From positions 3,906,001-3,970,000 of the forward strand of contig NZ_CP053896.1 in NCBI RefSeq assembly GCF_013255915.1: DNA of 64,000 nt, given 5' to 3'. How positions within the stretch are numbered: position 1 is the stretch's first letter; each line of letters starts with the position of its first letter. This document shows positions 50,882-60,427 of this stretch, in pieces. Both the position numbers and the translations under genes were made by a program. The notes beneath the pieces are model-generated. The model had not been told where the DNA came from. It saw only the letters and a list, made by a program, of their open reading frames with translations, and did no database searches. This stretch comes from Providencia rettgeri. Its GTDB lineage: Bacteria; Pseudomonadota; Gammaproteobacteria; Enterobacterales; Enterobacteriaceae.

Positions 50882-51317
50882 AAGTTCTCCTTTATTTCAA
50901 TAAGCTATCGATTATTTTACGCCCCTAGGGAAACCTTTGTGAACTGCATCTAAGAGACAACTATCAATATTCGCTTTTTTCTTTAGTATAGCCATAATAA
51001 TTGGGGCAGAGATAACGCTTTTCAACTCACAGATTTTTTTCATTAATGATACTTATCTGTGATGAATGTCACACAACGTGAAATCTGTTGCATAAATCAA
51101 ACTATATAGTGATCTAGGTTCAAGGCAATAGATGATTAAAAGCATATCATCTACCCATAAATCAGTAGATCATAATGCTGACAACGTAGTAGACGGTGTT
51201 AATTGCTTGTAAAGTTTTACTTTGCAATATTAATCACCTGTGAATTTTGTTTTACGAAGTATAGATTTTTAAAGCGCATAAACGGACAGTAACTGTAATC
51301 TAATTAAGAAGGTTCTC
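50882..51317. promoter_or_regulatory. divergent fxsA / aspA control region
   Basis: 436 bp with the CRP site at 51058-51073 and the aspA promoter. No ORF seen. Confidence 0.6.
51058..51073. promoter_or_regulatory. CRP site upstream of aspA
   Basis: TGTGA-TGAATG-TCACA, a perfect match to both half sites, about 245 bp before the aspA start. CRP activation of aspA is known in E. coli. Confidence 0.8.
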
Positions 51318-52742
51318 ATGTCAAACAATACTCGTATCGAAGAAGACCTGTTAGGTAAAAAAGAAGTTCCAGCTGATGCCTATTATGGTGTTCATACTCT
51401 GCGTGCGATTGAAAACTTTTATATCAGCGACCGCACTATTAACGATGTCCCAGAATTTATCCGCGGCATGGTTATGGTAAAAAAAGCGGCAGCTTTAGCC
51501 AACAAAGAACTGAAAACTATTCCTCGTAATATCGCAGAGACTATTATCAAAGCCTGTGACGTTGTGTTGAATGAAGGCAAATGCATGGATCAGTTCCCTG
51601 TTGACGTATTCCAAGGTGGTGCGGGCACATCACTGAACATGAATACCAATGAAGTACTGGCGAATATCGGTTTAGAGCTGATGGGTCACAAAAAAGGGGA
51701 ATATGAATTCCTCAACCCAAATGATCACCTGAACAAAAGTCAATCCACTAACGATGCTTACCCTACTGGGTTCCGTATCGCAGTGTATAACTCAGTACTG
51801 AAGTTAATTGAATCTGTTGAATACCTGAGAAAAGGCTTTGAAGCTAAAGCTGAAGAATACAAAGACATTCTGAAAATGGGCCGTACCCAGTTGCAGGATG
51901 CTGTTCCAATGACCGTCGGCCAAGAATTCCATGCTTTCGCTACTCTCTTAAAAGAAGAAGAGAAAAACTTAAAACGCAGCATCGAATTACTGCTCGAAGT
52001 TAACTTAGGCGCTACTGCTATCGGTACAGGCTTGAATACTGCACCTGGTTACTCAGAGCTTGCCGTTAAAAAATTAGCTGAAGTGACTGGTTTACCATGC
52101 GTTCCTGCAGAAGACTTAATCGAAGCAACCTCTGACTGCGGCGCTTACATCACAGTTCACGCGGGCTTAAAACGTCTGGCAATGAAACTGTCTAAAATTT
52201 GTAACGACTTACGTCTGTTATCTTCCGGTCCTCGTGCAGGTCTGAAAGAAATCAATTTACCTGAGTTACAAGCTGGTTCTTCTATCATGCCAGCAAAAGT
52301 TAACCCTGTAATTCCTGAAGTTGTTAACCAAGCTTGTTTCAAAGTTATTGGTAACGATATCTGCGTAACAATGGCTGCTGAAGCGGGTCAATTGCAATTA
52401 AACGTAATGGAACCAGCGATTGGCCAAGCGATGTTCGAATCCATCTCTTTAATGAGCAACGCATGTCGTAATCTGCAAGAAAAATGCATTAGCGGCATTA
52501 CAGTAAACAAAGAAATCTGTGAAGCATTTGTATTTAACTCCATCGGTATCGTCACTTACTTAAACCCATTTATTGGCCACCATAATGGTGACATCGTGGG
52601 TAAAATTTGTGCTGAAACCGGTAAGAGCGTCCGCGAAGTTGTTTTAGAACGCGGTTTACTGACTGAAGCTGAACTGGATGATATTTTCTCTATTGAGAAC
52701 TTAAAACACCCAGCTTATAAAGCAAAACGCTTTGATGACTAA
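51318..52742 (+). CDS. aspA: AspA, aspartate ammonia-lyase
   Basis: Converts L-aspartate to fumarate and ammonia, 474 residues (E. coli 478). Fumarase/aspartase signature [20 protein letters not shown] with the catalytic Ser loop; [20 protein letters not shown] and [11 protein letters not shown] substrate motifs present. Followed by dcuA, and feeds fumarate to FrdABCD. Confidence 0.97.
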   Translation: MSNNTRIEEDLLGKKEVPADAYYGVHTLRAIENFYISDRTINDVPEFIRGMVMVKKAAALANKELKTIPRNIAETIIKACDVVLNEGKCMDQFPVDVFQGGAGTSLNMNTNEVLANIGLELMGHKKGEYEFLNPNDHLNKSQSTNDAYPTGFRIAVYNSVLKLIESVEYLRKGFEAKAEEYKDILKMGRTQLQDAVPMTVGQEFHAFATLLKEEEKNLKRSIELLLEVNLGATAIGTGLNTAPGYSELAVKKLAEVTGLPCVPAEDLIEATSDCGAYITVHAGLKRLAMKLSKICNDLRLLSSGPRAGLKEINLPELQAGSSIMPAKVNPVIPEVVNQACFKVIGNDICVTMAAEAGQLQLNVMEPAIGQAMFESISLMSNACRNLQEKCISGITVNKEICEAFVFNSIGIVTYLNPFIGHHNGDIVGKICAETGKSVREVVLERGLLTEAELDDIFSIENLKHPAYKAKRFDD

Positions 52743-52776
52743 AAATTTATGTTTATCATAAATAACACTTAAAAAT

Positions 52777-52813
52777 AAAGGCACGCCTCTCAATAGAAAG
52801 CGTGCCTTTTTTG
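52777..52813 (+). terminator. terminator after aspA
   Basis: AAAGGCACGC ... GCGTGCCTTT then TTTG: perfect 10-bp stem, 13-nt loop, six T in total. It lies between aspA and dcuA, so dcuA has partly separate expression. Confidence 0.88.
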
Positions 52814-52886
52814 ATTGATACACACACAAATAATTAACATAACAGTTTCATAATTTTAATTTTCATTTTGTCGAGGAGTAAACACT

Positions 52887-54209
52887 ATGTTAGCCGTAGA
52901 ATTTATTATTGTTCTGCTGGCCATCTTTTTGGGGGCCCGTTTAGGTGGGATAGGTATCGGCTTCGCCGGTGGCCTTGGGGTACTGGTACTCGCTGCTATT
53001 GGCGTAAAACCAGGAACCATTCCATTTGACGTTATCTCAATCATCATGGCTGTTATTGCCGCTATCTCTGCAATGCAAATTGCTGGAGGTCTGGACTATT
53101 TAGTTGCCCAAACCGAAAAATTACTGCGCCGCAATCCTAAATACATCACCATTCTTGCACCCATTGTTACCTACTTCCTGACACTTTTCGCAGGGACAGG
53201 TAATATCTCTTTAGCAACACTGCCTGTTATTGCAGAAGTTGCAAAAGAGCAAGGCGTAAAACCGTGCCGTCCATTATCAACTGCGGTTGTTGCTGCTCAG
53301 ATAGGTATTACAGCATCACCAATTTCTGCTGCAGTGGTTTACATGGCATCCGTCATGGAAAACCCTGCAATGGTTGGTGCAGGTAACACAGTCAGTTACA
53401 TCTCTCTCTTAAGTGTTCTATTACCTGCGACATTCCTTGCTATCATTTTGATGTCGTTCATCATCTCTTGGACTTTTAACTCTAAATTATCCGATGACCC
53501 TATCTACCAAAAACGTTTAGCTGAAGGTTTAGTTGAACTGCGTGGTAGCCAAGTAAAAGAAATCAAAGCCGGTGCTAAGTCTTCTGTACTGCTGTTCTTA
53601 CTTGGGGTTGTTGGCGTTGTCTGTTATGCCATCATTAACAGCCCAAGCTTAGGGATTGTCGAAACCCCATTAATGAACACCACAAATGCTATTTTGATTA
53701 TCATGCTGACTGTAGCGACATTAATCACTATTTTCTGTCGTGTTAATACTGATGCAATCTTGAACTCAAGTACCTTTAAAGCAGGTATGAGCGCATGTAT
53801 TTGTATTTTAGGTGTTGCTTGGTTAGGTGATACTTTCGTACAGCATAACATTGACTGGATCAAAGAAACTGCTGGTGATTTAATCCATGAGCACTCTTGG
53901 ATGTTAGCGGTAATTTTCTTCTTCTGCTCTGCTTTACTATACTCACAAGCCGCAACAGCAAAAGCATTGATGCCTATGGCATTAGCGCTGAATGTAAGCC
54001 CACTAACGGCTATCGCATCATTCTCTGCGGTTTCTGGCCTATTTATTCTGCCTACTTACCCAACACTGGTTGCAGCAGTACAAATGGATGATACAGGGAC
54101 AACACGTATTGGCCGATTTGTCTTTAACCATCCATTCTTTATTCCAGGTACCATCGCTGTCGCATTAGCTGTTTCATTCGGCTTCTTATTCGGCGGTATG
54201 ATCCTATAG
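52887..54209 (+). CDS. dcuA: DcuA, C4-dicarboxylate antiporter
   Basis: 440-residue inner-membrane carrier exchanging aspartate/fumarate/malate for succinate. About ten hydrophobic segments; SLATLPVIAEVAKEQGVKPC, RPLSTAVVAAQIGITASPIS and the C-terminal FVFNHPFFIPG are Dcu-typical. GAGGAG precedes the ATG. The aspA-dcuA pairing is conserved. Confidence 0.96.
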   Translation: MLAVEFIIVLLAIFLGARLGGIGIGFAGGLGVLVLAAIGVKPGTIPFDVISIIMAVIAAISAMQIAGGLDYLVAQTEKLLRRNPKYITILAPIVTYFLTLFAGTGNISLATLPVIAEVAKEQGVKPCRPLSTAVVAAQIGITASPISAAVVYMASVMENPAMVGAGNTVSYISLLSVLLPATFLAIILMSFIISWTFNSKLSDDPIYQKRLAEGLVELRGSQVKEIKAGAKSSVLLFLLGVVGVVCYAIINSPSLGIVETPLMNTTNAILIIMLTVATLITIFCRVNTDAILNSSTFKAGMSACICILGVAWLGDTFVQHNIDWIKETAGDLIHEHSWMLAVIFFFCSALLYSQAATAKALMPMALALNVSPLTAIASFSAVSGLFILPTYPTLVAAVQMDDTGTTRIGRFVFNHPFFIPGTIAVALAVSFGFLFGGMIL

Positions 54210-54239
54210 TTTATATTAGTATCAATTAATATTATAAAG

Positions 54240-54265
54240 ACCCGTGCAAATCGCACGGGTTTTCT
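54240..54265 (+). terminator. terminator of dcuA
   Basis: ACCCGTGC-AAATC-GCACGGGT then TTTC, about 30 nt past the stop. Confidence 0.88.
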
Positions 54266-54856
54266 ATGCCTACATATAACATATTATTTTTGTTATTCTA
54301 TACAAAGTCACGGAGGAAATTATAAAAATATAATAATCATTCAGATAAAAAACTAAGCCATTTATTAAAAATATATTTAAAATATATTGAACTCGGTTGT
54401 TAATAATTAAATTAAAATCAGAAATAAGTATTTTTCTAACAATATATCTATATTAATACTCTACATATAAGTGTAACAAACAATGACTATAATCATATAA
54501 TGACAAGCTGCTTCATTCATTTCTTCAAAATCACAAATAGAAATATAAATTCAAAAATAAAGTAAAAATAAATAACTATCAAAATAAATCACTGATAAAA
54601 CAAAAACAAACAAACAATAACACTAAAAAGCCTCTCATCACACACGAATTGAGAGTACCAAAGATAGAAATAATCTATCAAAAATTTAAAATCAATCCGC
54701 CATAAATATTGGTAATAATTAACTGACCCTTGTTTAATAATATCCGAAAAGTCTGATAATTATCTTTTAATCACTCTGAGTGACACAAATTAAACATCAC
54801 GAAACTTTAATAGAAAAATAACTTATTTGTTCAATATTTATATATTTGGAGGAGTA
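54266..54856. promoter_or_regulatory. AT-rich region upstream of MrpJ-like gene
   Basis: About 590 bp, strikingly AT-rich, without ORF. In E. coli cutA and dsbD occupy the interval between dcuA and yjdC; here there is no trace of either. Such AT-rich sequence is a typical H-NS target (inference). Confidence 0.5.
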
Positions 54857-55150
54857 ATGCTAAATACTCAAAGAAATGAAAATACAAATGTAACCGTTTA
54901 TATTGGAAGCTTTTTAAAACACCGTAGAAAAGTGGTGGGCTTAACTGGCTCACAATTAGCTTCTCGCTTAAAAATTAGCCAACAACAAGTTTCTCGTTAT
55001 GAAAGAGGTAAAAATGCGATTACGATCCAAGGTCTTTTAGATATTTTACAAGCTCTCGAATTACGAACACATGATATTGATGATTTTATGAAAAAAGTCT
55101 TTCAGTTTTATTATATCGATGCTGCATTAGAAGCTAAGTTGATCAACTAA
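54857..55150 (+). CDS. MrpJ-like XRE-family regulator
   Basis: 97-residue single-domain HTH protein. The motif LKISQQQVSRYERGKNAITI is the hallmark of Proteus MrpJ-type regulators, usually the last gene of fimbrial operons, where they repress motility. I chose ATG 54857 (MLNTQRNENTNVTV) because TTTGGAGGAG lies upstream. No fimbrial genes are near, so this is an orphan paralogue. Confidence 0.82.
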   Translation: MLNTQRNENTNVTVYIGSFLKHRRKVVGLTGSQLASRLKISQQQVSRYERGKNAITIQGLLDILQALELRTHDIDDFMKKVFQFYYIDAALEAKLIN

Positions 55151-55178
55151 GACCGATATAAATCCATGAAGTTCGTTT

Positions 55179-55207
55179 CAGGGGGGTTCTTCCCCCTCCT
55201 GTTTGCT
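55179..55207 (+). terminator. terminator of MrpJ-like gene
   Basis: GGGGGG-TTCTT-CCCCC hairpin followed by TCCTGTTTGCTTT, 30 nt past the stop. Confidence 0.6.
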
Positions 55208-55350
55208 TTAAACTCCCCCTCTTAATTTCCTATTTGATTTCGTTCTCCTTCGAAAACGACGACTCATAATAGCACTGCAAACCGCTATAATTCACAATTG
55301 AACATTGTTATGATGGATAAAAATCAGACATTATTGTGATGGAGTTAACA

Positions 55351-55929
55351 ATGCCTATCCAACGCGAAATTATTTTGAGCCATGCGTTAAATCAATTGGA
55401 AATTCAAGGCTTATCCGCATCTACAGAGAATTTACTCAGTGAAATTGAATCTGATTTCTCTACTATTCGCCAGTTCTGGCCAGACGATGAGGCGCTTATT
55501 TATGATTGCTTACGCTATCATAGCCAGCAAATCGAAGTATGGCAGCGACAGACTTTGCTAGATGAGTCCCTAAGCCCACAGCAAAAATTAATGGCTCGCT
55601 ACCAACAATTATCAGAAAAAGTCAGCCAAGGGCGTTTCCCTGGCTGTTTATTTATTTCTGCATGTAATTATTACCCAGATGCAGAGCACCCTATCCACCA
55701 ATTAAGTCGCTTGCAAAAAGACAATTCGTTTCACTTCACTAAAAACCTATTAGAAGAGCTAGATATTGAAGACTCTGTATTGGTTGCTAACCAAATGGAA
55801 CTAGTACTTGAAGGCTGTTTAAACCGTTTATTAGTACAAAGAGACATTCAAGATGTCGAGATTGCACAACACCTTTCTGAGGATATCCTAACAATCGCAC
55901 TATGCCGTAAAAAAGGAGCGTTAAGTTAA
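55351..55929 (+). CDS. yjdC: YjdC, TetR-family regulator
   Basis: 192 residues, like E. coli YjdC: MPIQREIILSHALNQLEIQG, FWPDDEALIYDCLRYHSQQI, KLMARYQQLSEKVSQGRFPG, CLFISACNYYPDAEHPIHQL. The HTH is short and weakly typical (QGLSASTENLLSEIES). I chose ATG 55351, with GGAG upstream. It precedes tRNA-Phe, as in E. coli. Target unknown. Confidence 0.9.
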   Translation: MPIQREIILSHALNQLEIQGLSASTENLLSEIESDFSTIRQFWPDDEALIYDCLRYHSQQIEVWQRQTLLDESLSPQQKLMARYQQLSEKVSQGRFPGCLFISACNYYPDAEHPIHQLSRLQKDNSFHFTKNLLEELDIEDSVLVANQMELVLEGCLNRLLVQRDIQDVEIAQHLSEDILTIALCRKKGALS

Positions 55930-56055
55930 AAAAACAACTAACGCATACTAAACACACACATTTTGCTGAAAAAGAAAACACTCAGTAAAAAAAAGTGGTT
56001 TTTTATTAAAAATGCATTGACGCAAACGGCTGAATACGGTTTAATGCGCCCCGTT

Positions 56056-56131
56056 GCCCGGATAGCTCAGTCGGTAGAGCAGGGGATTGAAAATCCCCGT
56101 GTCCTTGGTTCGATTCCGAGTCCGGGCACCA
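56056..56131 (+). tRNA. pheU: tRNA-Phe (GAA)
   Basis: 76-nt cloverleaf: acceptor GCCCGGA / TCCGGGC, encoded ACCA 3' end, D-arm GCTCAGTCGGTAGAGC, anticodon stem GGGGATTGAAAATCCCC with GAA at 56089-56091, T-arm TTGGTTCGATTCCGAG. Common integration site for genomic islands. Confidence 0.98.
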
Positions 56132-56142
56132 CCTTATTATCA

Positions 56143-56170
56143 ACAGACGTCAACCGACGTCTGTTTTTGT
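56143..56170 (+). terminator. terminator of tRNA-Phe
   Basis: ACAGACGTC-AACC-GACGTCTGT then TTTTGTTTG, 12 nt after the tRNA. Confidence 0.9.
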
Positions 56171-56226
56171 TTGTAAAGCCCGCTAAAATCAACACTCTCC
56201 CAAAGTTTCAACTCCACTGAATTCTA

Positions 56227-56345
56227 CTCGATTCTACCCACATCAACCCCATTGCGTGGGTACAATTGCGGGTATACACTAGTTCGATAGAATTTTGTAC
56301 CCATTTTATCTCTCAGGAAGCTCACGATGGCAAGCTGACTGCCAA
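56227..56345 (+). pseudogene. remnant of a tRNA-linked tyrosine integrase 5' region
   Basis: Downstream of tRNA-Phe the sequence has the paired GTGGGTACAATTGCGGGTA / TTTTGTACCCATTTT pattern that precedes P4-type integrase genes. It is followed by CAGGAAGCTC and ATGGCAAGCTGACTGCCAA, close to the usual integrase start (MAKLTA) with one base missing. After about 20 nt the sequence is aldehyde dehydrogenase on the other strand. Only the start of the gene survives. The identification rests on pattern memory, not alignment. Confidence 0.5.
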
Positions 56346-57406
56346 TCTTCCTCGATATACATCCCTAAAATTGGGCATAATTTTTCGCGGGAGTATGGGT
56401 TTTTCGGTGATACGGTGTCTTGTAAAGCAATCAACACACGTGTGTTAGCCGGAACAGTGAAGCCTGCACGTTGACTCAGTGTGATAGCATCTTTACCAAC
56501 GACTTCAGGGTTGATAGTACCGTTCGCTCTAAGCAACATGGATGCCATGCGTTTCGCTTCATCTTCATTCATGAAGTAAGCGCCTTGAGCGAGCAGTTCA
56601 CGATGAACTTCGTTGTAAATGCAGCGTTCTACAATGATCGATTGTTCTGAAGCACAAATAACACCATTATCAAAAGTTTTACTGGTGATGATGTCACTCA
56701 CCGCTTGCTTGATATTGGCACTACGTTCAATAAATGCAGGGCCATTACCTGGACCACCGCTGATGGTTGGTGTACCGGATGCGTAAGCAGCGCGTACCAT
56801 GCCTTCACCTCCCGTTGCCAAAATTAAAGAAACGTCTTTGCTGTGCATCAGCTCTTTCGTTGCTTCAAGAGTTAGCATCGTGACGCCATCGACAATTCCT
56901 GCTGGCGCACCCGCTTCTAATGCGGCTTTTTTGACAATTTCTAATGTGCGGAAACTGCAAGCTTTGGCATTTGGATGAGGGGAAAAGACAATGGCATTAC
57001 CCGCCTTCAAGGCAATCAACGTTTTGTAGATGATGGTAGATGTTGGATTAGTAGAAGGAACTAACGCCGTGATCACACCAAGAGGAACCCCCACATCCAT
57101 GACTTTGTTGACTTTGTCATCATTAATGATGCCAACGGTTTTGAGATCTTTAATGTGTTCATAAACACGCATTGAAGCAAAAGTGTTTTTCAGGACTTTA
57201 TCTTGCCACTTACCGAACCCAGTCTCTTCATTGGCCATTTTTGCCAGCTCTTCTGCATGAAGTGCGGACTCAATTGCAATGTGTTTAACGATATTATCGA
57301 TTTTTTCCTGCGAAAATGTCGCAAACTCTTTCTGCGCTTGTTTCGCGTTTCTAACTAGCTCTCTTGCCAGTTGTCTGGATTGCAGATCTTTGTCTAATGC
57401 AACCAT
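56306..57406 (-). pseudogene. truncated CoA-acylating aldehyde dehydrogenase of a microcompartment
   Basis: 366 residues, whereas microcompartment aldehyde dehydrogenases (EutE/PduP/CutF type) are about 460-500. The N-terminus, NAD-binding region (LVPSTNPTSTIIYKTLIALK), glycine-rich ATGGEGMVRAAYASGTP and catalytic Cys in DNGVICASEQSII are intact. The C-terminal roughly 100 residues are gone: after REKLCPILGMYIEEDWQSAC the frame runs into the integrase remnant and stops. Such enzymes convert acetaldehyde to acetyl-CoA inside the shell. Activity is doubtful. Confidence 0.8.
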
Positions 57407-57476
57407 GTCTTCCCCCGTATCGGAGCCAAAATTAATTCATTAACTTGTCGTGTGATTGGCTTTATCAGCCAATTAC

Positions 57477-57755
57477 TTAGGCTTTGTGTTGCTGTGCAAT
57501 TTTGCCAATATCGTTGTGTGGTCTCGCAATCACGCGTGAAGTCACCACGGTTCCGATACGTTTTGCAGCCTCAACACCTGACTCAACCGCTGCGTTAACG
57601 GCACCGACATCGCCTTTAACCATCGCTGTTACCAGACCTGAGCCAACATTTTCATAACCGATTAACTCAACATTTGCGGCTTTACACATGGCATCAGCAG
57701 CTTCAATACAAGCCACTAAACCTTTGGTTTCAATTAGACCAAGTGCTTCTTTCAT
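57477..57755 (-). CDS. BMC-domain hexameric shell protein (third copy)
   Basis: 92 residues, single BMC-H domain ([57 protein letters not shown]), forming hexameric tiles of a bacterial microcompartment. AGGAAA precedes the start. Nearly identical to the two upstream copies, pointing to tandem duplication; 70 nt before the dehydrogenase. Confidence 0.95.
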   Translation of the reverse strand: MKEALGLIETKGLVACIEAADAMCKAANVELIGYENVGSGLVTAMVKGDVGAVNAAVESGVEAAKRIGTVVTSRVIARPHNDIGKIAQQHKA

Positions 57756-57770
57756 AAGTAATTTCCTGTT

Positions 57771-58055
57771 TTATTCCGTGACTTTATACTGGGCGACGAT
57801 TTTCTGAATATCACTATGAGGACGAGCGATAACCAGTGATGTCACGACGGTGCCAATACGAGAGGCGGATTCAACACCTGAATCCACGGCAGCTTTCACC
57901 GCACCTACATCGCCTTTGACCATGGCGGTAACTAAACCTGACCCAACATTTTCATAACCAATCAGCACAACATTTGCGGCTTTACACATCGAATCTGCAG
58001 CTTCAATACAAGCCACTAACCCTTGAGTTTCAATAAGACCTAATGCGTCACCCAT
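57771..58055 (-). CDS. BMC-domain hexameric shell protein (second copy)
   Basis: 94 residues, BMC-H domain. It differs from the flanking copies at a few positions ([34 protein letters not shown]-terminal VAQYKVTE). CGGAGGA is upstream of ATG 58055. Confidence 0.95.
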   Translation of the reverse strand: MGDALGLIETQGLVACIEAADSMCKAANVVLIGYENVGSGLVTAMVKGDVGAVKAAVDSGVESASRIGTVVTSLVIARPHSDIQKIVAQYKVTE

Positions 58056-58076
58056 GTTTTTTTCCTCCGGAAAAAG

Positions 58077-58355
58077 TTATGCCTTATGCTTAATAACGAT
58101 TTTATTGATATCGTTGTGTGGACGAGCAATGACTAGTGAAGTCACAACTTCACCAACACGCTGTGCTGATTCAACACCTGAATCGACGGCTGCCTTGACT
58201 GCTCCGACATCGCCTTTAACCATTGCAGTAACGAGGCCTGAACCGACATTTTCGTAACCAATTAGCTCTACATTCGCCGCTTTGCACATCGCATCAGCCG
58301 CTTCGATACAAGCCACCAGACCTTTTGTTTCAATAAGACCTAATGCATCACCCAT
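58077..58355 (-). CDS. BMC-domain hexameric shell protein (first copy)
   Basis: 92 residues, BMC-H domain ([20 protein letters not shown], pore-loop region [14 protein letters not shown]-terminal [16 protein letters not shown]). First gene of the unit, with CGGAGGA upstream. Three such copies followed by an aldehyde dehydrogenase is the opening of the type II choline (cut/GRM2) loci of Proteus, Klebsiella and some E. coli. Confidence 0.95.
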   Translation of the reverse strand: MGDALGLIETKGLVACIEAADAMCKAANVELIGYENVGSGLVTAMVKGDVGAVKAAVDSGVESAQRVGEVVTSLVIARPHNDINKIVIKHKA

Positions 58356-58990
58356 TGTTGTTTCCTCCGAGAAGCCTTCTTTATTTTTCTTTACCTTCGA
58401 TATTCCAAGCTAATGTGTCCGAGTACATGTCCCTTGAAATATCTGGGTAATCATTTACGCCAATGGTGTCTGCGCGGTGATCTATTGAACGCAGCCTTTG
58501 GCTTCAAACTCACTATAGAACCGAAAAATAAAAACAAAATATAAATCCACAAAACGACAATATTTAGTCTTTTAACCTGAAAATTAGAGTAATTAATTAA
58601 GCTATTTACATATTCATACTGAAAAAATTAAAAATTCACGCATCTGTGTTGCAGATAAAAATGGGCTAAATAAAGATTTAGCGTTAGCTAGGTAGATTGT
58701 TAATAAAATATTATTGAGCTGATAAAGGGGGGTAATTTGTGAAATGATAACTGTGGGTCTGCTCACTCGGTTATAAGCTTTGCCTACATCAGATATCCGC
58801 GAGTTAGGTTCTAACCAAGAGATAGTCTACCTGTCATGATGTCAATTTATAGCTAAATTGAGGATATTGCAGTTTGTGAATACTACAGCAGGGAATACGA
58901 CAAAATAGGAAATAAAGGGAAGTGGGATTGTCAGTTAACGATGAAGTGAACGGCTTCACCGCTAAGCTTATTTATTTAATGAGAACTGAA
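58356..58990. promoter_or_regulatory. upstream region of the BMC genes
   Basis: 635 bp, AT-rich, between the BMC unit and the convergent-side FidL-like gene. It presumably holds the BMC promoter. I see no ORF, no second tRNA-Phe 3' copy (att site) and no regulator gene. Confidence 0.4.
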
Positions 58991-59509
58991 TTAATCAAAT
59001 TTGCTGCCAGGCTTTAACGTGCAGATATAAAGTGGAGAGTTAATTGAACTGAGTAATAAAGCTTTGTCATTGAGCTTTTGGGCATTAAGAAATAGCCCGT
59101 CATGGCTATCTGACATTTCTCGCATAAAGTAATCAAATATCACATCTGGTGATTCATCAATAGAAGAAGCACTTGCTTCCCATTGACTGATATTATAATG
59201 GCGCTCTGTGGGAGAAACTCGTTTTGTTGTATAACTAAATTTCACATAGCGCTGTAAGTACAACCAGCCCGCTTTAGAATCGGTATATCCTTCAACAACG
59301 ATGGCTCCTTTGCCATTGGCACCAAAATTGAAATGAATATTGCCATTAACGTTTTCATCCTGCATATTTTCAAAACGCATAATGCCTTTTGTCGAGCACA
59401 TTAATAAACCATCTTGTTTATTGGAAAGTAAGACCGATTGAGTGTAAATCACAACAATAATAAATAGCAAAAAGCTCAGTAAGCATAATACTTTTCCTGA
59501 TATCTTCAT
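58991..59509 (-). CDS. FidL-like membrane protein
   Basis: 172 residues: one N-terminal membrane segment (VLCLLSFLLFIIVVIYTQS) then a periplasmic domain with CSTKGIMRFEN near the start and LYICTLKPGSKFD at the end. Similar to FidL, partner of the CadC-like regulator MarT in Salmonella SPI-3. I chose ATG 59509, which overlaps the upstream regulator's stop in ATGA. It is probably co-translated with it. Confidence 0.75.
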   Translation of the reverse strand: MKISGKVLCLLSFLLFIIVVIYTQSVLLSNKQDGLLMCSTKGIMRFENMQDENVNGNIHFNFGANGKGAIVVEGYTDSKAGWLYLQRYVKFSYTTKRVSPTERHYNISQWEASASSIDESPDVIFDYFMREMSDSHDGLFLNAQKLNDKALLLSSINSPLYICTLKPGSKFD

Positions 59510-60348
59510 GATGGTTTCCAAGAATAGTAAAAGTAATTATCGCAATAGCTAAATGGGTTATCTTCATTTACTGCACAATGCGCAAGAAATACTCGACCCA
59601 ATCCATTAGTCTGCAATTTATCTCCATAGAAAAAAACAAACCGTTCTTTCTCGGCACAGGCTAAATTTAAGTTATTTCTAACCTTATCAAAATTTTGTAC
59701 ATAGTTTAGTGCGACAGAGTTATTGATCATTTTTTCATTCGATAGCACATCACAATTAGTGTGCTCAAGTACTGTCATCTTAATCGGTACTGATGGCTGG
59801 TTTGATAAATAAGCCATGACCGCGAGTAAAACGGAACACAATAAAAAGACACCGCTAGCGAGATACCAACAGATTTCTTTTTTTTCTGGCGTCAATGTTG
59901 ATTCTATTTTTTTGAGGTCTGCAGGCTCAGAGATAGGTTTGGGAATTGGAGATAAAACAACCTTAGCCTCTTCTATTTCACTTAAGCTAGGGATTAACTC
60001 AGAGGGAGGAATTTTAATATCATCAATTAATTCAAGTGAAACATCTGAATTAAACTCTAATCGCCCCCTCGCCACCGTCACAATAATATTTTCAATACCA
60101 TATGGACGAAATGCTTTTCTTAATATACTTAGATATTGGTTTAAATTACTGTTCGATGAAACTAATCCATTATCATCCCATACCGCTTTTAACACCTCAT
60201 CTCGGGAAACAACACCTCTGTGTTGAATAAAATAAAACAACAACGCATTAGCCGTTATCGACAGTTGTGCATCCACCTCATCTTCTTTTAAAGATAAAGT
60301 GCCATCAACTGCATCATATAGAATGAAAGCATTGATTTTATATTTCAC
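59506..60348 (-). CDS. MarT/CadC-like membrane-bound winged-helix regulator
   Basis: 280 residues: N-terminal OmpR-type DNA-binding domain (ANALLFYFIQHRGVVSRDEV, KAVWDDNGLVSSNSNLNQYL, SILRKAF), a Pro/Glu-rich linker (about 110-150), one membrane helix (WYLASGVFLLCSVLLAVMAY), then a periplasmic domain with several cysteines. ToxR/CadC/MarT architecture: a direct membrane sensor that binds DNA. Target genes unknown; the FidL-like gene follows. Confidence 0.8.
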   Translation of the reverse strand: MKYKINAFILYDAVDGTLSLKEDEVDAQLSITANALLFYFIQHRGVVSRDEVLKAVWDDNGLVSSNSNLNQYLSILRKAFRPYGIENIIVTVARGRLEFNSDVSLELIDDIKIPPSELIPSLSEIEEAKVVLSPIPKPISEPADLKKIESTLTPEKKEICWYLASGVFLLCSVLLAVMAYLSNQPSVPIKMTVLEHTNCDVLSNEKMINNSVALNYVQNFDKVRNNLNLACAEKERFVFFYGDKLQTNGLGRVFLAHCAVNEDNPFSYCDNYFYYSWKPS

Positions 60349-60427
60349 TGTCGCCTCATGTGCTTATTTTATGAATAAAATTGCACTATCATTACCACTA
60401 TTATTTTTACTTACGTGCTATTTTTAC

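Noticed and set aside
51074..51112. FNR box upstream of aspA (TTGCATAAATCAA)
   Set aside because: Half-site spacing is one base short and the left half is poor; not called.
56056..56131. Second att copy of the tRNA-Phe 3' end on the far side of the BMC genes
   Set aside because: I looked for a repeat of the TTCGATTCCGAGTCCGGGC end through 58990 on both strands and saw none.
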